DNA of 64,000 nucleotides from JAWVFM01 sp963843315 (lineage in GTDB: Bacteria; Actinomycetota; Thermoleophilia; Solirubrobacterales; 70-9): positions 434,001 to 498,000 of the forward strand of contig CAWJJU010000002.1 in assembly GCA_963843315.1 (NCBI GenBank), written 5' to 3'. This document shows positions 8,053 to 16,335 of the stretch, one piece after another. Position 1 is the first letter of the stretch. The number at the start of each line of letters is the position of its first letter. The translations under genes and the position numbers were made by a program. The notes under the pieces were generated by a model. The model did not search any database and was not told the origin of the DNA. It saw only the letters and a program-made list of their open reading frames with translations.

Positions 8053-9017
8053 CACGGAGTCTCCTCCGTCGGGATCTCCGGTCGCTTCATTCGCCGGTAG
8101 CGGATGACCGGGTTCAGCACGTCGTTCAGCCCCTCGCCGACGAGGGTGAAGCCGGTCACGAGCAGCACGATCGCGATCCCCGGCCACAGGCCCGTCCACC
8201 AGATTCCCGCGCCGGCGTCGTCGATGGCCCGGCTGATGTCGTAGCCCCACTCCGCGGCCTGCGTCGGCTGGATGCCGTAGCCCAGGAAACCGAGGGCCGC
8301 GAGGGTCAGGATCGCGTCGGCGGCGTTCAGGGTCGCGATGACGGGAACGTTCTGGATCACGTTCTGGAACACGTAGCGGCCGACGATCGTCCGCCGCTTG
8401 GCGCCCAGCGCGCGCGCCGCCTCGACGTAGGGCTCCTCCCGCACGCTGATCACGTGGTTGCGCACGACGCGGAAGTACTGCGGCACGTACACGACCGTGA
8501 TGGAGATCGCGGCGGTGAGGATTCCCTGGCCGAACTTGTCGGAGAGCAGGAACGCGATCACGATCGCCAGCAGCAGATAGGGGAAGGCGTAGAGAGCGTC
8601 CATCACCAGCACGAGGCCGCGGTCGAGCTTGCCGCCGACGTAGCCGGAGACCAACCCCAGCGGCACGCCGACGATCAGCGAGAAGGTGACCGCGAGGATC
8701 ACGACCTCCAGCGCCGTCCGCGAGCCCCAGATCACCCGCGACAGCACGTCGGTGGATTGCACCGTGGTCCCGAACACGTGCATGCTCGACGGGTGCGCCT
8801 GCTTCGGGAAGCGAACTCCGCCCGACGTGACCTGGTCGAATCCGTAGGGGGCGATCAGCGGCGCGAAGATCGCCAGGAAGACGAAGAACGCGACGATCGC
8901 GATTCCGGAGTAGAGGATCCATTTCGGCATCCCGCGAGCGCTGCGGACCTCGTGCAGCGTGCGGCGCAGGCCGGCGAAGCGCCGTGGGCGAACGGATGGC
9001 GGTCCGGCGGCGGCCAT
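8052..9017 (-). CDS. Peptide ABC transporter permease (DppC type)
   Basis: A 321-aa inner-membrane permease. A cytoplasmic N-terminus precedes the first membrane helix (WILYSGIAIVAFFVFLAIFA), then a periplasmic loop, further hydrophobic helices, and the EAA coupling loop (YVEAARALGAKRRTIVGRYV) that contacts the ATPases. The C-terminus ends with VGEGLNDVLNPVIRYR, typical of DppC. ATG 9017 overlaps the upstream permease stop by one base. Confidence 0.92.
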   Translation of the reverse strand: MAAAGPPSVRPRRFAGLRRTLHEVRSARGMPKWILYSGIAIVAFFVFLAIFAPLIAPYGFDQVTSGGVRFPKQAHPSSMHVFGTTVQSTDVLSRVIWGSRTALEVVILAVTFSLIVGVPLGLVSGYVGGKLDRGLVLVMDALYAFPYLLLAIVIAFLLSDKFGQGILTAAISITVVYVPQYFRVVRNHVISVREEPYVEAARALGAKRRTIVGRYVFQNVIQNVPVIATLNAADAILTLAALGFLGYGIQPTQAAEWGYDISRAIDDAGAGIWWTGLWPGIAIVLLVTGFTLVGEGLNDVLNPVIRYRRMKRPEIPTEETP

Positions 9018-10043
9018 CAGTAACGCACCCTGGGGTCGATGAAGGCGTTCACGATGTCGATGAGCAGCGAGACCACGACCACCGCCAGGGCGAACACGGT
9101 GACGATTCCCTGCACGGCGATGTAGTCGCGCTCGTTTAGGTAGCGGACGAGCTCGGACCCGATCCCCGGCCAGTTGAAGGTCTCCTCGGTGAGGATCGCA
9201 CCGGAGAGGAGCGCCGCGAACTGCAGGCCGGCAACGGTGACCACCGGCACCAGGGCGTTGCGGAACGCGTGCTTCATGACCACGCGCCGTTCGCCGATGC
9301 CGCGCGCCCGGGCCGCCTCGACGTAGTCGCCCTTCATGGTCTGCATGATGTTCACGCGCACCAGGCGGATGAACACGCCGCTGATCACCAGCCCGAGCGT
9401 CGTCGCGGGCAGGATGAGGTGCTTGAGGATGTCCCAGAACGCCGACCAGTTCCCGGTCACCACCGAGTCGATCAGGTAGAAGTGGGTCGGCTTGGAGAGC
9501 GTGAACTCGGTCACCGGGCTCACCTGCCCGGAACTGGGTAACCAGCCGAGCTTGACGCTGAAGAGCAGCTGCGCCAGGAAGCCCAGGAAGAAAACCGGTG
9601 CCGCGTAGATGACGATGCCGAACAATCGGCCGCCGATGTCGATCGGTGTGTCTCGGAAGCGGCCCGCAAGGACCCCGATCGAGATTCCCACCACCAGCGC
9701 GATCGTGAAGGCAGCGACCGAGAGCTCGACGGTCGCCGCGCCGTTGTAGGTGATGATGTCGGAGACGGGCCGATGGTCGGTCAGGGTGGTCCCGAGGTCG
9801 CCGGTCAGGGCGTTCTTCAGATAGTCGGTGTACTGATCGATCAGTCGGCCGGTCGTAGCCGGCCGCGGCGCTTCGCTTGGCGATCTCCTGCTCGGAGACG
9901 TGCCCGCCGAGCGCGGCCTGAATCGGGTTGCCCGGCGCGACCCGCATCAGCAGGAACACCATGGTGAGAAGGATCAGGACCGTCGGGATGGCCAGGACCA
10001 CCCGCGTCAGGACGTAGGTTCGAAGCGATCCTTGCCTGCTCAT
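9017..10043 (-). CDS. Peptide ABC transporter permease (DppB type), one frameshift
   Basis: The N-terminal part (from ATG 10043, MSRQGSLRTYVLTRVVLAIP) and the main part (VVGISIGVLAGRFRDTPIDI to DPRVRY) lie in different frames. Removing one base at about 9844-9848 joins them through AAAGYDRP-LIDQYTDYLKNA, giving one uninterrupted DppB-like protein of about 341 aa with six membrane helices and the EAA loop YVEAARARGIGERRVVMKHA. The shift is not at a homopolymer. Operon position second, 43 nt after the binding-protein gene. Confidence 0.85.
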
Positions 10044-10086
10044 CCTGCTTCTTCAGCGCCCATGTCGAGCCGGCGGGCGCGTTGTT

Positions 10087-11688
10087 CTAGTTCTTGGAGA
10101 TCAGCCAGTACCTGAAGATGAACGCCGGGTCGAACGTCTTGTCGACGCCCGTGACTCCGTCGCGCACTGCGGCAACCTGGTCGCGCCTGCCAGATGGGAA
10201 TCATCGGGACCTGCTCGGCGCCGATCTTCTGGATCTGGTCGAAGTCCTTCTGCCGCTGAGCGGTGTCGGTCGACGCCTTCTCGTCGGCGAGGAGCTTCTC
10301 CATCTGTGGGTCGTTGTAGCCGATGTTCAGGAAGCTGTCCTTCGAGTAGAAGGAGGCCGTGTAGTCGTCGGCGTCCGGATAGTCCGGGAACCAGCCGAGC
10401 TGGTACAGCGGGTACTTGTTCGTGAACGCGGCGGTCGAGTACTGCGTCCACTCCGTGGACTTCAGGGTGACGTCGAAGAGCCCGGAGCTGTCGAGCTGCT
10501 GCTTGATCGCCGCGTACTCGTCGCCGGAGGAGGCGCCGTAGTGCGACGGCGTCCACCACACCTCGAGCGGCACCGGAGTCTTCACGCCGGCATCGGCGAG
10601 GGTCTTCTTCGCGGCCGCGATGTCGGGACTCGCGCCGTAGGCGGTCTTGAACGACTCGTCGGCGTACTGCAGCCCCTGCGGGACCATCGAGTACAGCGGC
10701 TTGACGGTGTCGTCGTAGACGTTCTTCGCGATCGCCTGACGGTTGATCGTCTCGAGCCACCGCCTGGCGGACCGCCAGCTTCTGCGCGTCGCTCCCGCCC
10801 GGCTGCAGGCGGGTGTTGACGACCAGATACCGGATCTCCGTGCCGTTGCCCTGGACGATGTTGACGCCGTTCGCGCCCTTCAGCGACGATGATGTCCGTC
10901 GGCGAGAGGCTGCGATAGGCAATGTCCACCTCGCCCTGCTGAACGGCGAGCTTCAGCGCCGAGGACTTGTCGAAGTACTGGATGAACACGCGGCTGTTCA
11001 GCGCCGGGTCCGCGCCCGTGTACGAGTCGCTCCTCTCGCAGCACGGTCTGCGTGCTCGGCTTGTAGGAGGCCAGCGTGTAGCGGCCTGAGCCGGTGACCT
11101 GATCGGAGGGCTCGAGCTTGTCGGCCGGGAACGCGTTCGGCCCGTTGCTCGGGACGATCGCGAACGACGCCGCGGTGAGCACCAGCGGGAAGGTCGCGTC
11201 CGGGCGCCTTCAGGTTGAAGACGACGTGCTGTGCGTCGGGAGCGTCGATGGACTTCACGTTCGCGAGCAGCGACGACGCGCCGTTCGGGTCCGCGATCTT
11301 GATGTTGCGGTCGAAGGAGAACTTCACGTCCTTCGCGTCGAGTGTGGAGCCGTCGGAGAACTTGGCGCCCGTCACGCATCGTGCACTCGAAGGTGACCGG
11401 GTTCTTCGGATCCTTGAAGTCGCAGGACTGCGCCGCCTCGGGCACGGCCTTGTTGCCGCCCGGCGGGACCGTGAGGAGGTTCTGGTAGACGGCGTAGATG
11501 ACGTCGTACGACGGCAGGTCGTAGGCGCCGGCCGGGTCGTAGGAGATCGGCTTGTCGGTCGTGCCGCGAATGATCGTGACGTTGCCCCCTCCGGAGCTGG
11601 AGCTCGAGCCTCCCGAGCTTCCACACCCGCCGACGGCGATTGCGCCGGCGACGGCAAAGGTTGCGATTCCAACGAGCCTGCGATTCAT
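10087..11688 (-). pseudogene. Family 5 extracellular peptide-binding lipoprotein, broken by six frameshifts
   Basis: ATG 11688 (GGGAGG ribosome site upstream) opens with a signal peptide and lipobox AVGGC. Peptides typical of family 5 solute-binding proteins continue across the whole span in alternating frames: KPISYDPAGAYDLPSYDVIY, FSDGSTLDAKDVKFSFDR, VTGSGRYTLASYKPS, LVVNTRLQPGG, PYSMV-type helix LYSMVPQGLQYADESF, and the end FIFRYWLISKN before TAG 10087-10089. Frame changes fall near 11376, 11201, 11032, 10886, 10757 and 10185. Each is repaired by removing one base, and none creates a true internal stop. The protein would be about 530 aa, the periplasmic/extracellular receptor of the importer. 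Sequence error is more likely than decay because codon use and conserved peptides are intact between breaks. Confidence 0.85.
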
Positions 11689-11840
11689 CGAGCCTCCCAG
11701 CCCTTCAACCGGTTGCGTCCCCGGCACCGGAACGCAGCCATTCCTCTCTCCTGGGTGCCGCGCAAAGACCCTATACCCAACGGTTCTCGCACGCAGGTCA
11801 GCCCGTGAGCAATCGCGCCGCGCCGTAGAGTCCCGGCCAC

Positions 11841-11918
11841 ATGTGGCCCATCTTCATAATCGTCATCGTCGTCATTCCGCTGCTCGCCATCGCGTGGTGG
11901 CGAACCCGGCAGCGCTAG
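11841..11918 (+). CDS. 25-residue single-helix membrane peptide
   Basis: ATG 11841 to TAG 11916-11918 encodes a 25-aa peptide: MWP, a hydrophobic stretch (IFIIVIVVIPLLAIAW), then a basic WRTRQR tail, i.e. one membrane helix with a cytoplasmic positive end. A TAGAGT -10 element (11826-11831) sits 9 nt before the ATG, the same leaderless arrangement as larger genes here. It lies alone between the divergent importer operon and the convergent Bax-inhibitor-like gene. Function unknown. Confidence 0.5.
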   Translation: MWPIFIIVIVVIPLLAIAWWRTRQR

Positions 11919-11960
11919 CCGCCCGCCGGCGCGCGATCAGCCGACGCCCCCGGCGAGGCC

Positions 11961-12605
11961 CTAGGAGCCCCGCGCGAAGATGCGCAGGAAGAACAGGAAG
12001 ACGTTGAGGACGTCGAGGAATATCCCCGCCGCAAGCGGGATCGCCTCCTGCTTGCCGGCGCGCCGCAGTCGGTTGAAGTCGAGGACGGTGTAGAGCCCGA
12101 AGATCGCCAGGCCCGCGAAGGAATAGAGCGTGTACTTGCCCTGGATGTCGACGAAGATCAGCAGGATCCCCGCTCCCAGCAGCCCCAGGAGCAGGAAGAA
12201 GGCGATTCGGTACAGGAACGAGAGGTCGCGGCGGACGGCATACCCCCCGGCTCCGAGCGCCCCGATGAAGAGCGCCGTGGCCCCGAACGCCTGGCGGACC
12301 GCGGTCGGGTCGGTCTTGGAGTAGTAGTTGACCGTGGTCGCGACGCTGCCGCCGATCAGCAGGCCGAATGCGAAAAGCAGCGTCAGGGCCAGGCCCGTCT
12401 GCCCGCGGCCGTTCGCCACGTTCAAGCCGATCAGGCAGCCGATCGAGAGCAGCCAGGCGATGAACCAGTCGGGGCCGCCGAGGTCCCGGCCCAGGTAGAC
12501 GCCGACGGTTGCGAAGCCGACGGTCAGCGCGACGAGCGCCATGACGCGACCGAAGAGCGCGGGAGTCGCGACCGCCGGGCGCTCGGCATAGGTGGCTCCG
12601 CTCAC
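11961..12605 (-). CDS. Bax inhibitor-1/YccA-family membrane protein
   Basis: The 214-aa protein has about seven hydrophobic helices and the typical BI-1 C-terminal segment (LYTVLDFNRLRRAG followed by AAGIFLDVLNVFLFFLRIF). Family members are integral membrane proteins linked to calcium leak or membrane protein quality control; the bacterial role is unclear. I chose GTG 12605 because a TAGGGT -10 element (12613-12618) lies 7 nt upstream. The in-frame GTG at 12614 overlaps that element and so cannot be translated from this transcript. Confidence 0.87.
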   Translation of the reverse strand: MSGATYAERPAVATPALFGRVMALVALTVGFATVGVYLGRDLGGPDWFIAWLLSIGCLIGLNVANGRGQTGLALTLLFAFGLLIGGSVATTVNYYSKTDPTAVRQAFGATALFIGALGAGGYAVRRDLSFLYRIAFFLLLGLLGAGILLIFVDIQGKYTLYSFAGLAIFGLYTVLDFNRLRRAGKQEAIPLAAGIFLDVLNVFLFFLRIFARGS

Positions 12606-12747
12606 GCGAGCCACCCTATCCGGAGCACGAGCTAACCCGCTGACGCCGGTGCGGGCGCAGCTGGGGAAGGGGCCAAGGCGAGCGTGCTTTGCACGCCAGC
12701 CGCCCGCCGACGCTCGCCCAGGTCGGGTCCGTGGACGAGCCTGTGAG

Positions 12748-12820
12748 TGGCGAGGGCCAGAATCGAACTGGCGACACCACGATTTTCAGTCGTGTGCTCT
12801 ACCAACTGAGCTACCTCGCC
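12748..12820 (-). tRNA. tRNA-Phe (GAA)
   Basis: Leftward, a complete 73-nt cloverleaf is seen: acceptor GGCGAGG/CCTCGCC with discriminator A, D arm GCTC-AGTTGGTA-GAGC, anticodon arm CACGA-CTGAAAA-TCGTG (anticodon GAA), variable GTGTC, and T arm GCCAG-TTCGATT-CTGGC. The 3' CCA is not encoded. Confidence 0.97.
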
Positions 12821-12873
12821 GCGGCGGCTAAGGCTAGCGGTGAGCGGGTGGGCCGCGGCTCCTGCGGAGCCAT

Positions 12874-13377
12874 CTAGACCAGCCGCTTGACCTTCAGCTG
12901 TCGCTGCCCTCGGGGGCTGTCGACCTTCACGGTCTTGCCCACCGGGGCTCCGAGCAGGGCCCTGCCGACGGGGCTCAGGGCCGAGATGCGGCCATCGGCC
13001 ATGCTCGCCTCGCTTGCGCCCACGATCGACCAGGTGTGGACCTGGCCGGAGTCGAGGTCCTCCACCTCGGCGGTCCGGCCGAAGGCGAACACGTCGTCGG
13101 CGCCGGCGTCGACCTCCACCAGCACGGCGTTGCGAAGGCGCTGACGGCGCGCCTTGATCTTGGTCTCCAGGTGCGCCTGGTCCTCCTTGGCGATGTGGTA
13201 CTCGGCGTTCTCCTTGAGGTCGCCCAGCTCGCGCGCGGCCTTGATGCGCTCGGCGATCGCGCCGCGCGCCGGGCCCTCGAGCTCGGCGATCTCGGCCTCG
13301 AGCTGCTCGAGCCCCTCCGCGGTGATCGGCTCGGTGTCGTCGCTGCGGACGGGGCCGGGCTGCTCGGAGGCGTTCAT
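12874..13377 (-). CDS. greA: Transcription elongation factor GreA
   Basis: The 167-aa protein has the two GreA parts: an N-terminal coiled-coil (about residues 20-85, with ARELGDLKENAEYHIAKEDQ, whose acidic tip enters the RNA polymerase secondary channel to stimulate RNA cleavage) and a C-terminal FKBP-like domain (SIVGASEAS, ISALSPVGRALLG). ATG 13377 follows a TACCCT -10 (13384-13389) by 6 nt, suggesting a leaderless mRNA. It reads in the same direction as the tRNA-Phe gene downstream. Confidence 0.95.
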   Translation of the reverse strand: MNASEQPGPVRSDDTEPITAEGLEQLEAEIAELEGPARGAIAERIKAARELGDLKENAEYHIAKEDQAHLETKIKARRQRLRNAVLVEVDAGADDVFAFGRTAEVEDLDSGQVHTWSIVGASEASMADGRISALSPVGRALLGAPVGKTVKVDSPRGQRQLKVKRLV

Positions 13378-13396
13378 GCGCCGAGGGTAGCCGAGC

Positions 13397-15529
13397 TCAC
13401 CCGCCGGGCGGCTTCACTCCGTTGAGCTTGTCGACCGCCTTGAACACGTTGCCCTGCTCGTAGAAGTTGACCGCGACCAGGTTGGGCATGTGGTCGCGGA
13501 TCCGCTCGCACTCGCGCAGGCGGTCGAGCAGCGGCTTCACCGCGTTCACCTTGGCGGCGTCGGAGGGCTTGGGGACCGGGTCGGTGCTGACCCAGTGGTT
13601 CACGAGAAAGAGCGGCGCATTCGCCGGCCCGCGGTTGCGCCGGCAGCTCGCCGCCAGCTTGCTCTTGCGGATGAGCTGCGACGGGCTATTGAAGTTGAAG
13701 GGTGTCTCCTCGAGGATCTTCTTGTAGGCGGGCCTGTACCAGGGAGCGGAGCCGGCATGGTTCTCGGCCAGGAACACCACTCGCTGGCCGGAGTCGATCA
13801 TCTCGCGAAGTGTGGGCCACTCGCCGATGCCGGTTGGCCCGGAATAGGCCATGCCGGCCAGGCCCGCCTTCTCGACGGCGGCCACGAAGTCGGAGGGCTT
13901 CACGTAGTCCTCGTTGACGATCACCAGCACCGCGTCCGGGTTTGCGACGAGGAAGTCGTGGATCTGCGTGAGCACCTCTTCCAGCGGCGTCGCGCCCAGC
14001 TCGCAGAAGGTGTGGCACAGATAGATGCCGGGCTTCCCCGAGCCCGAGAACCCAAGCCGGTCGCGGATCCTCGTCGCCACCTGCACGGCGGCCTGGCTGG
14101 CGGAGTCGTCGGAGAGCTGCGCGAGCTTGGACGTCTCGAGGTTGGTCTTCACCGATCCGTCGGGGAGCTTCTCGCCGTAGTGGGTGTCCAGCAGCAGACC
14201 GCGCACCCCGGCGGCGAGCTGCTGCGGGATGGGGTGGCCCTGCTCGGCCGAGTACCAGCCGGAGAGCGGAACCGACATCGCGTTGTGAGTCGCCGGCAGG
14301 GCGACCTGCTCGAGGGAGCGGCCGCACAGGGCCTCGAACCCGTTGCACGTCGAGACGGGTGCGGGCGACGGCGCGGAGCCGGAGCCACTGCCGACGAACG
14401 CCCCGAGCACCACCACCGCGATCCCGCCCGCGAGGCCCGCAGCGATCACGTGCCGGCGCCGCGACGGACGTTCCCGCGCGGCCCTTGCGGCTGCCTCCTC
14501 CGGCCGGTACGTCATCTTCAGCAGGGCCGCAACTCCCTCGTAGACGAGGTAGAGACCGACGATCGTCACCACGAGGTGCATCACGACGTAGGCCTGCGTC
14601 AGCAGGAGCAGGCCGGCGACCACGAGCCCGATTGCCCGCGCGACCCGCAGCCCGGGCCGCCGCGGCTCCACGCGCAGCCGCTCGGCGAGGCGGCGAAGCG
14701 GATCGCCCAGCTCCGGCGGGCGGATCAGCGAAGCCGACGCGGCGGCCACCACCGCGCCCAGCCCGGCAAGGATCCAAGCCTCGGTCCGCAGGTCCCCGAG
14801 GAAGGCATCCCACACGCCGCCGGCGGCGGCCTGGGCCTCGGCCCCCGATACGGAGTGCACGGCCACGGATCGGGCGATCGCGAGGAGCCCGGCGAGCACC
14901 CCGCCGGCGGCCGCCGCGCCGACGCCGAGCTGAGAGATCACCCGCCGGCCGTCCGGGGCGATCCGGATCGCCGCCGCCACGGCCAGCGCCCAGAGGGCGA
15001 CCAGGATCCAGGTCAGCGCCCGGACGGTGTTGGCGAAATGGGCGAAGCCGCTGGTGGCCGTGCCGATGTTGCGCTGGAGGACCTCGACCTTGCCGCCCAG
15101 GTCGAGCTTCTTCGCAAGCCCCGGCCTGACCTGTTCCAGCCCGGCCGCCAGCAGCGTGCCGATATCGGGAATCGCCAGCGTGACGGTGCTCTGGTCCTGT
15201 TCGAACACGGCGCGGTGGACATCCGCCACGGCCGAGCGGAAGAGGCCGGTGAAGGCGGTGCTGCCGAGCACCCCGGACGCCGCCGACTCGATCAGCGGCC
15301 GCGACGCCAGCAGGTCCTGGCTCTGCTCGAGCACGATGTCGTCGGTGATCCTCTGCGCGAGCAGGTTGCGGACGTTCTCGTCGCGCAGGGCGACGGTGGC
15401 CCGGTCGGCGAACTGGTCCGTGTTCACGCCCGCGTGAAGCACGTAGCCCACGATCAGCGCGAAGACGGAGGCGATCGAGGCGAACGAGACGAGCGCGACC
15501 GAAACGCGCCGGCGCGTCAGGTCATCCAC
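13397..15529 (-). CDS. Multi-pass membrane protein with C-terminal PI-PLC-like TIM-barrel domain
   Basis: This 710-aa protein starts with one membrane helix (VALVSFASIASVFALIVGY) and an extracytoplasmic segment rich in Asp/Gln. Helices follow around residues 165-270 and 320-400. After another helix (VIAAGLAGGIAVVVLGAFV) comes a Cys-bearing extracytoplasmic domain with LPATHNAMSVP and LLLDTHYGEK, resembling the two catalytic His motifs of the PI-PLC X / GDPD-like superfamily. A phosphodiester-cleaving role on envelope lipids is inferred, not shown. GTG 15529 overlaps the methyltransferase stop by 8 nt, so the two are co-transcribed. Confidence 0.8.
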   Translation of the reverse strand: MDDLTRRRVSVALVSFASIASVFALIVGYVLHAGVNTDQFADRATVALRDENVRNLLAQRITDDIVLEQSQDLLASRPLIESAASGVLGSTAFTGLFRSAVADVHRAVFEQDQSTVTLAIPDIGTLLAAGLEQVRPGLAKKLDLGGKVEVLQRNIGTATSGFAHFANTVRALTWILVALWALAVAAAIRIAPDGRRVISQLGVGAAAAGGVLAGLLAIARSVAVHSVSGAEAQAAAGGVWDAFLGDLRTEAWILAGLGAVVAAASASLIRPPELGDPLRRLAERLRVEPRRPGLRVARAIGLVVAGLLLLTQAYVVMHLVVTIVGLYLVYEGVAALLKMTYRPEEAAARAARERPSRRRHVIAAGLAGGIAVVVLGAFVGSGSGSAPSPAPVSTCNGFEALCGRSLEQVALPATHNAMSVPLSGWYSAEQGHPIPQQLAAGVRGLLLDTHYGEKLPDGSVKTNLETSKLAQLSDDSASQAAVQVATRIRDRLGFSGSGKPGIYLCHTFCELGATPLEEVLTQIHDFLVANPDAVLVIVNEDYVKPSDFVAAVEKAGLAGMAYSGPTGIGEWPTLREMIDSGQRVVFLAENHAGSAPWYRPAYKKILEETPFNFNSPSQLIRKSKLAASCRRNRGPANAPLFLVNHWVSTDPVPKPSDAAKVNAVKPLLDRLRECERIRDHMPNLVAVNFYEQGNVFKAVDKLNGVKPPGG

Positions 15530-16292
15530 GCCGCAGCCGGGCCTTCCACACCTCTTCGCACGGCCACTGCAGGGCCCAGTCGAGCGAGATGTGCGTGTAG
15601 CGGGTGGTCGCCCCCTCGGGCGGCCGCACCTCGACCAGCTCCTCGACCTCGAAGCCGCACTCGCGAAGCAGGCGGATGAGCTCGCCGTGCGGAAGGTGGA
15701 ACTCCACCGAGTCGTCGTCGGACCACTCCATGCGGTGCAGGCCGAACATCGGGCGGAGAAGACGTTCCTCCGCACGCCCCTCCTCGGTATCGGGTATGCA
15801 GAGCATCGACAGCACGGAGTTGACGAGGAAGACCAGCCGCCCGCCGGGGCGCAGCAGCCTCGCCGCCTCGGGGATCCACGCGTACGGATCGCACCAGATG
15901 CTCGCGCCGTACTCGGAGATGGCGAGGTCGAAGCTCTCGTCGGGCAGCGGCACCGCCTCGGCGTTGCCGTGAAGCAGGGGGAAGTCGAGGCCGTGCTCGG
16001 CCTGCAGGCGCCGCGCCGTGGCGAGCTGCTCCTGGCTGTTGTCGATGCCGACGGGGCTTGCGCCCAGGCGCGCCAACCAGGCAGACACATAGGCAGTGCC
16101 GCATCCGAGCTCGATCGCATCCATCCCCGCGGCGTCGGCGGGGAGCATCCGCACGTCGGCCTCGGGGACCCCGAAGATCCCCCAGGTCGGCTCGTGCGCG
16201 GCCCAGTTGCGCTCGGCCGCCGCGACGTACTCCCGCGCCCAGCCGTCCCAGCTCTCGCGGTTTCGCTGAACGTGCTCCGGCAGCTCGCTCAC
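15522..16292 (-). CDS. Class I SAM-dependent methyltransferase
   Basis: The protein (256 aa) has the Rossmann SAM site ELGCGTAYVSAWLAR (motif I), acidic GIDNS (motif II), a HGNAEAVPLPDESFDLAISE stretch (motifs III-IV) and RLLRPGGRLVFL (post motif), as in Methyltransf_11/UbiE-like enzymes. The substrate is unknown. GTG 16292 follows TAGGCT (16299-16304) by 6 nt, a leaderless promoter serving this gene and the PI-PLC-like gene. Confidence 0.9.
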   Translation of the reverse strand: MSELPEHVQRNRESWDGWAREYVAAAERNWAAHEPTWGIFGVPEADVRMLPADAAGMDAIELGCGTAYVSAWLARLGASPVGIDNSQEQLATARRLQAEHGLDFPLLHGNAEAVPLPDESFDLAISEYGASIWCDPYAWIPEAARLLRPGGRLVFLVNSVLSMLCIPDTEEGRAEERLLRPMFGLHRMEWSDDDSVEFHLPHGELIRLLRECGFEVEELVEVRPPEGATTRYTHISLDWALQWPCEEVWKARLRRG

Positions 16293-16335
16293 GGGCGCAG
16301 CCTATGCGCTGCCCCGGCTTGGATTCGGGCGCGGC

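Noticed and set aside
10087..11688. Reading the binding-protein region as several small genes
   Set aside because: The pieces join into one family 5 binding protein in order, and none has its own start signals.
12606..12614. GTG 12614 as the start of the Bax-inhibitor-like protein
   Set aside because: It lies in the -10 element (12613-12618), so it would not be in the transcript.
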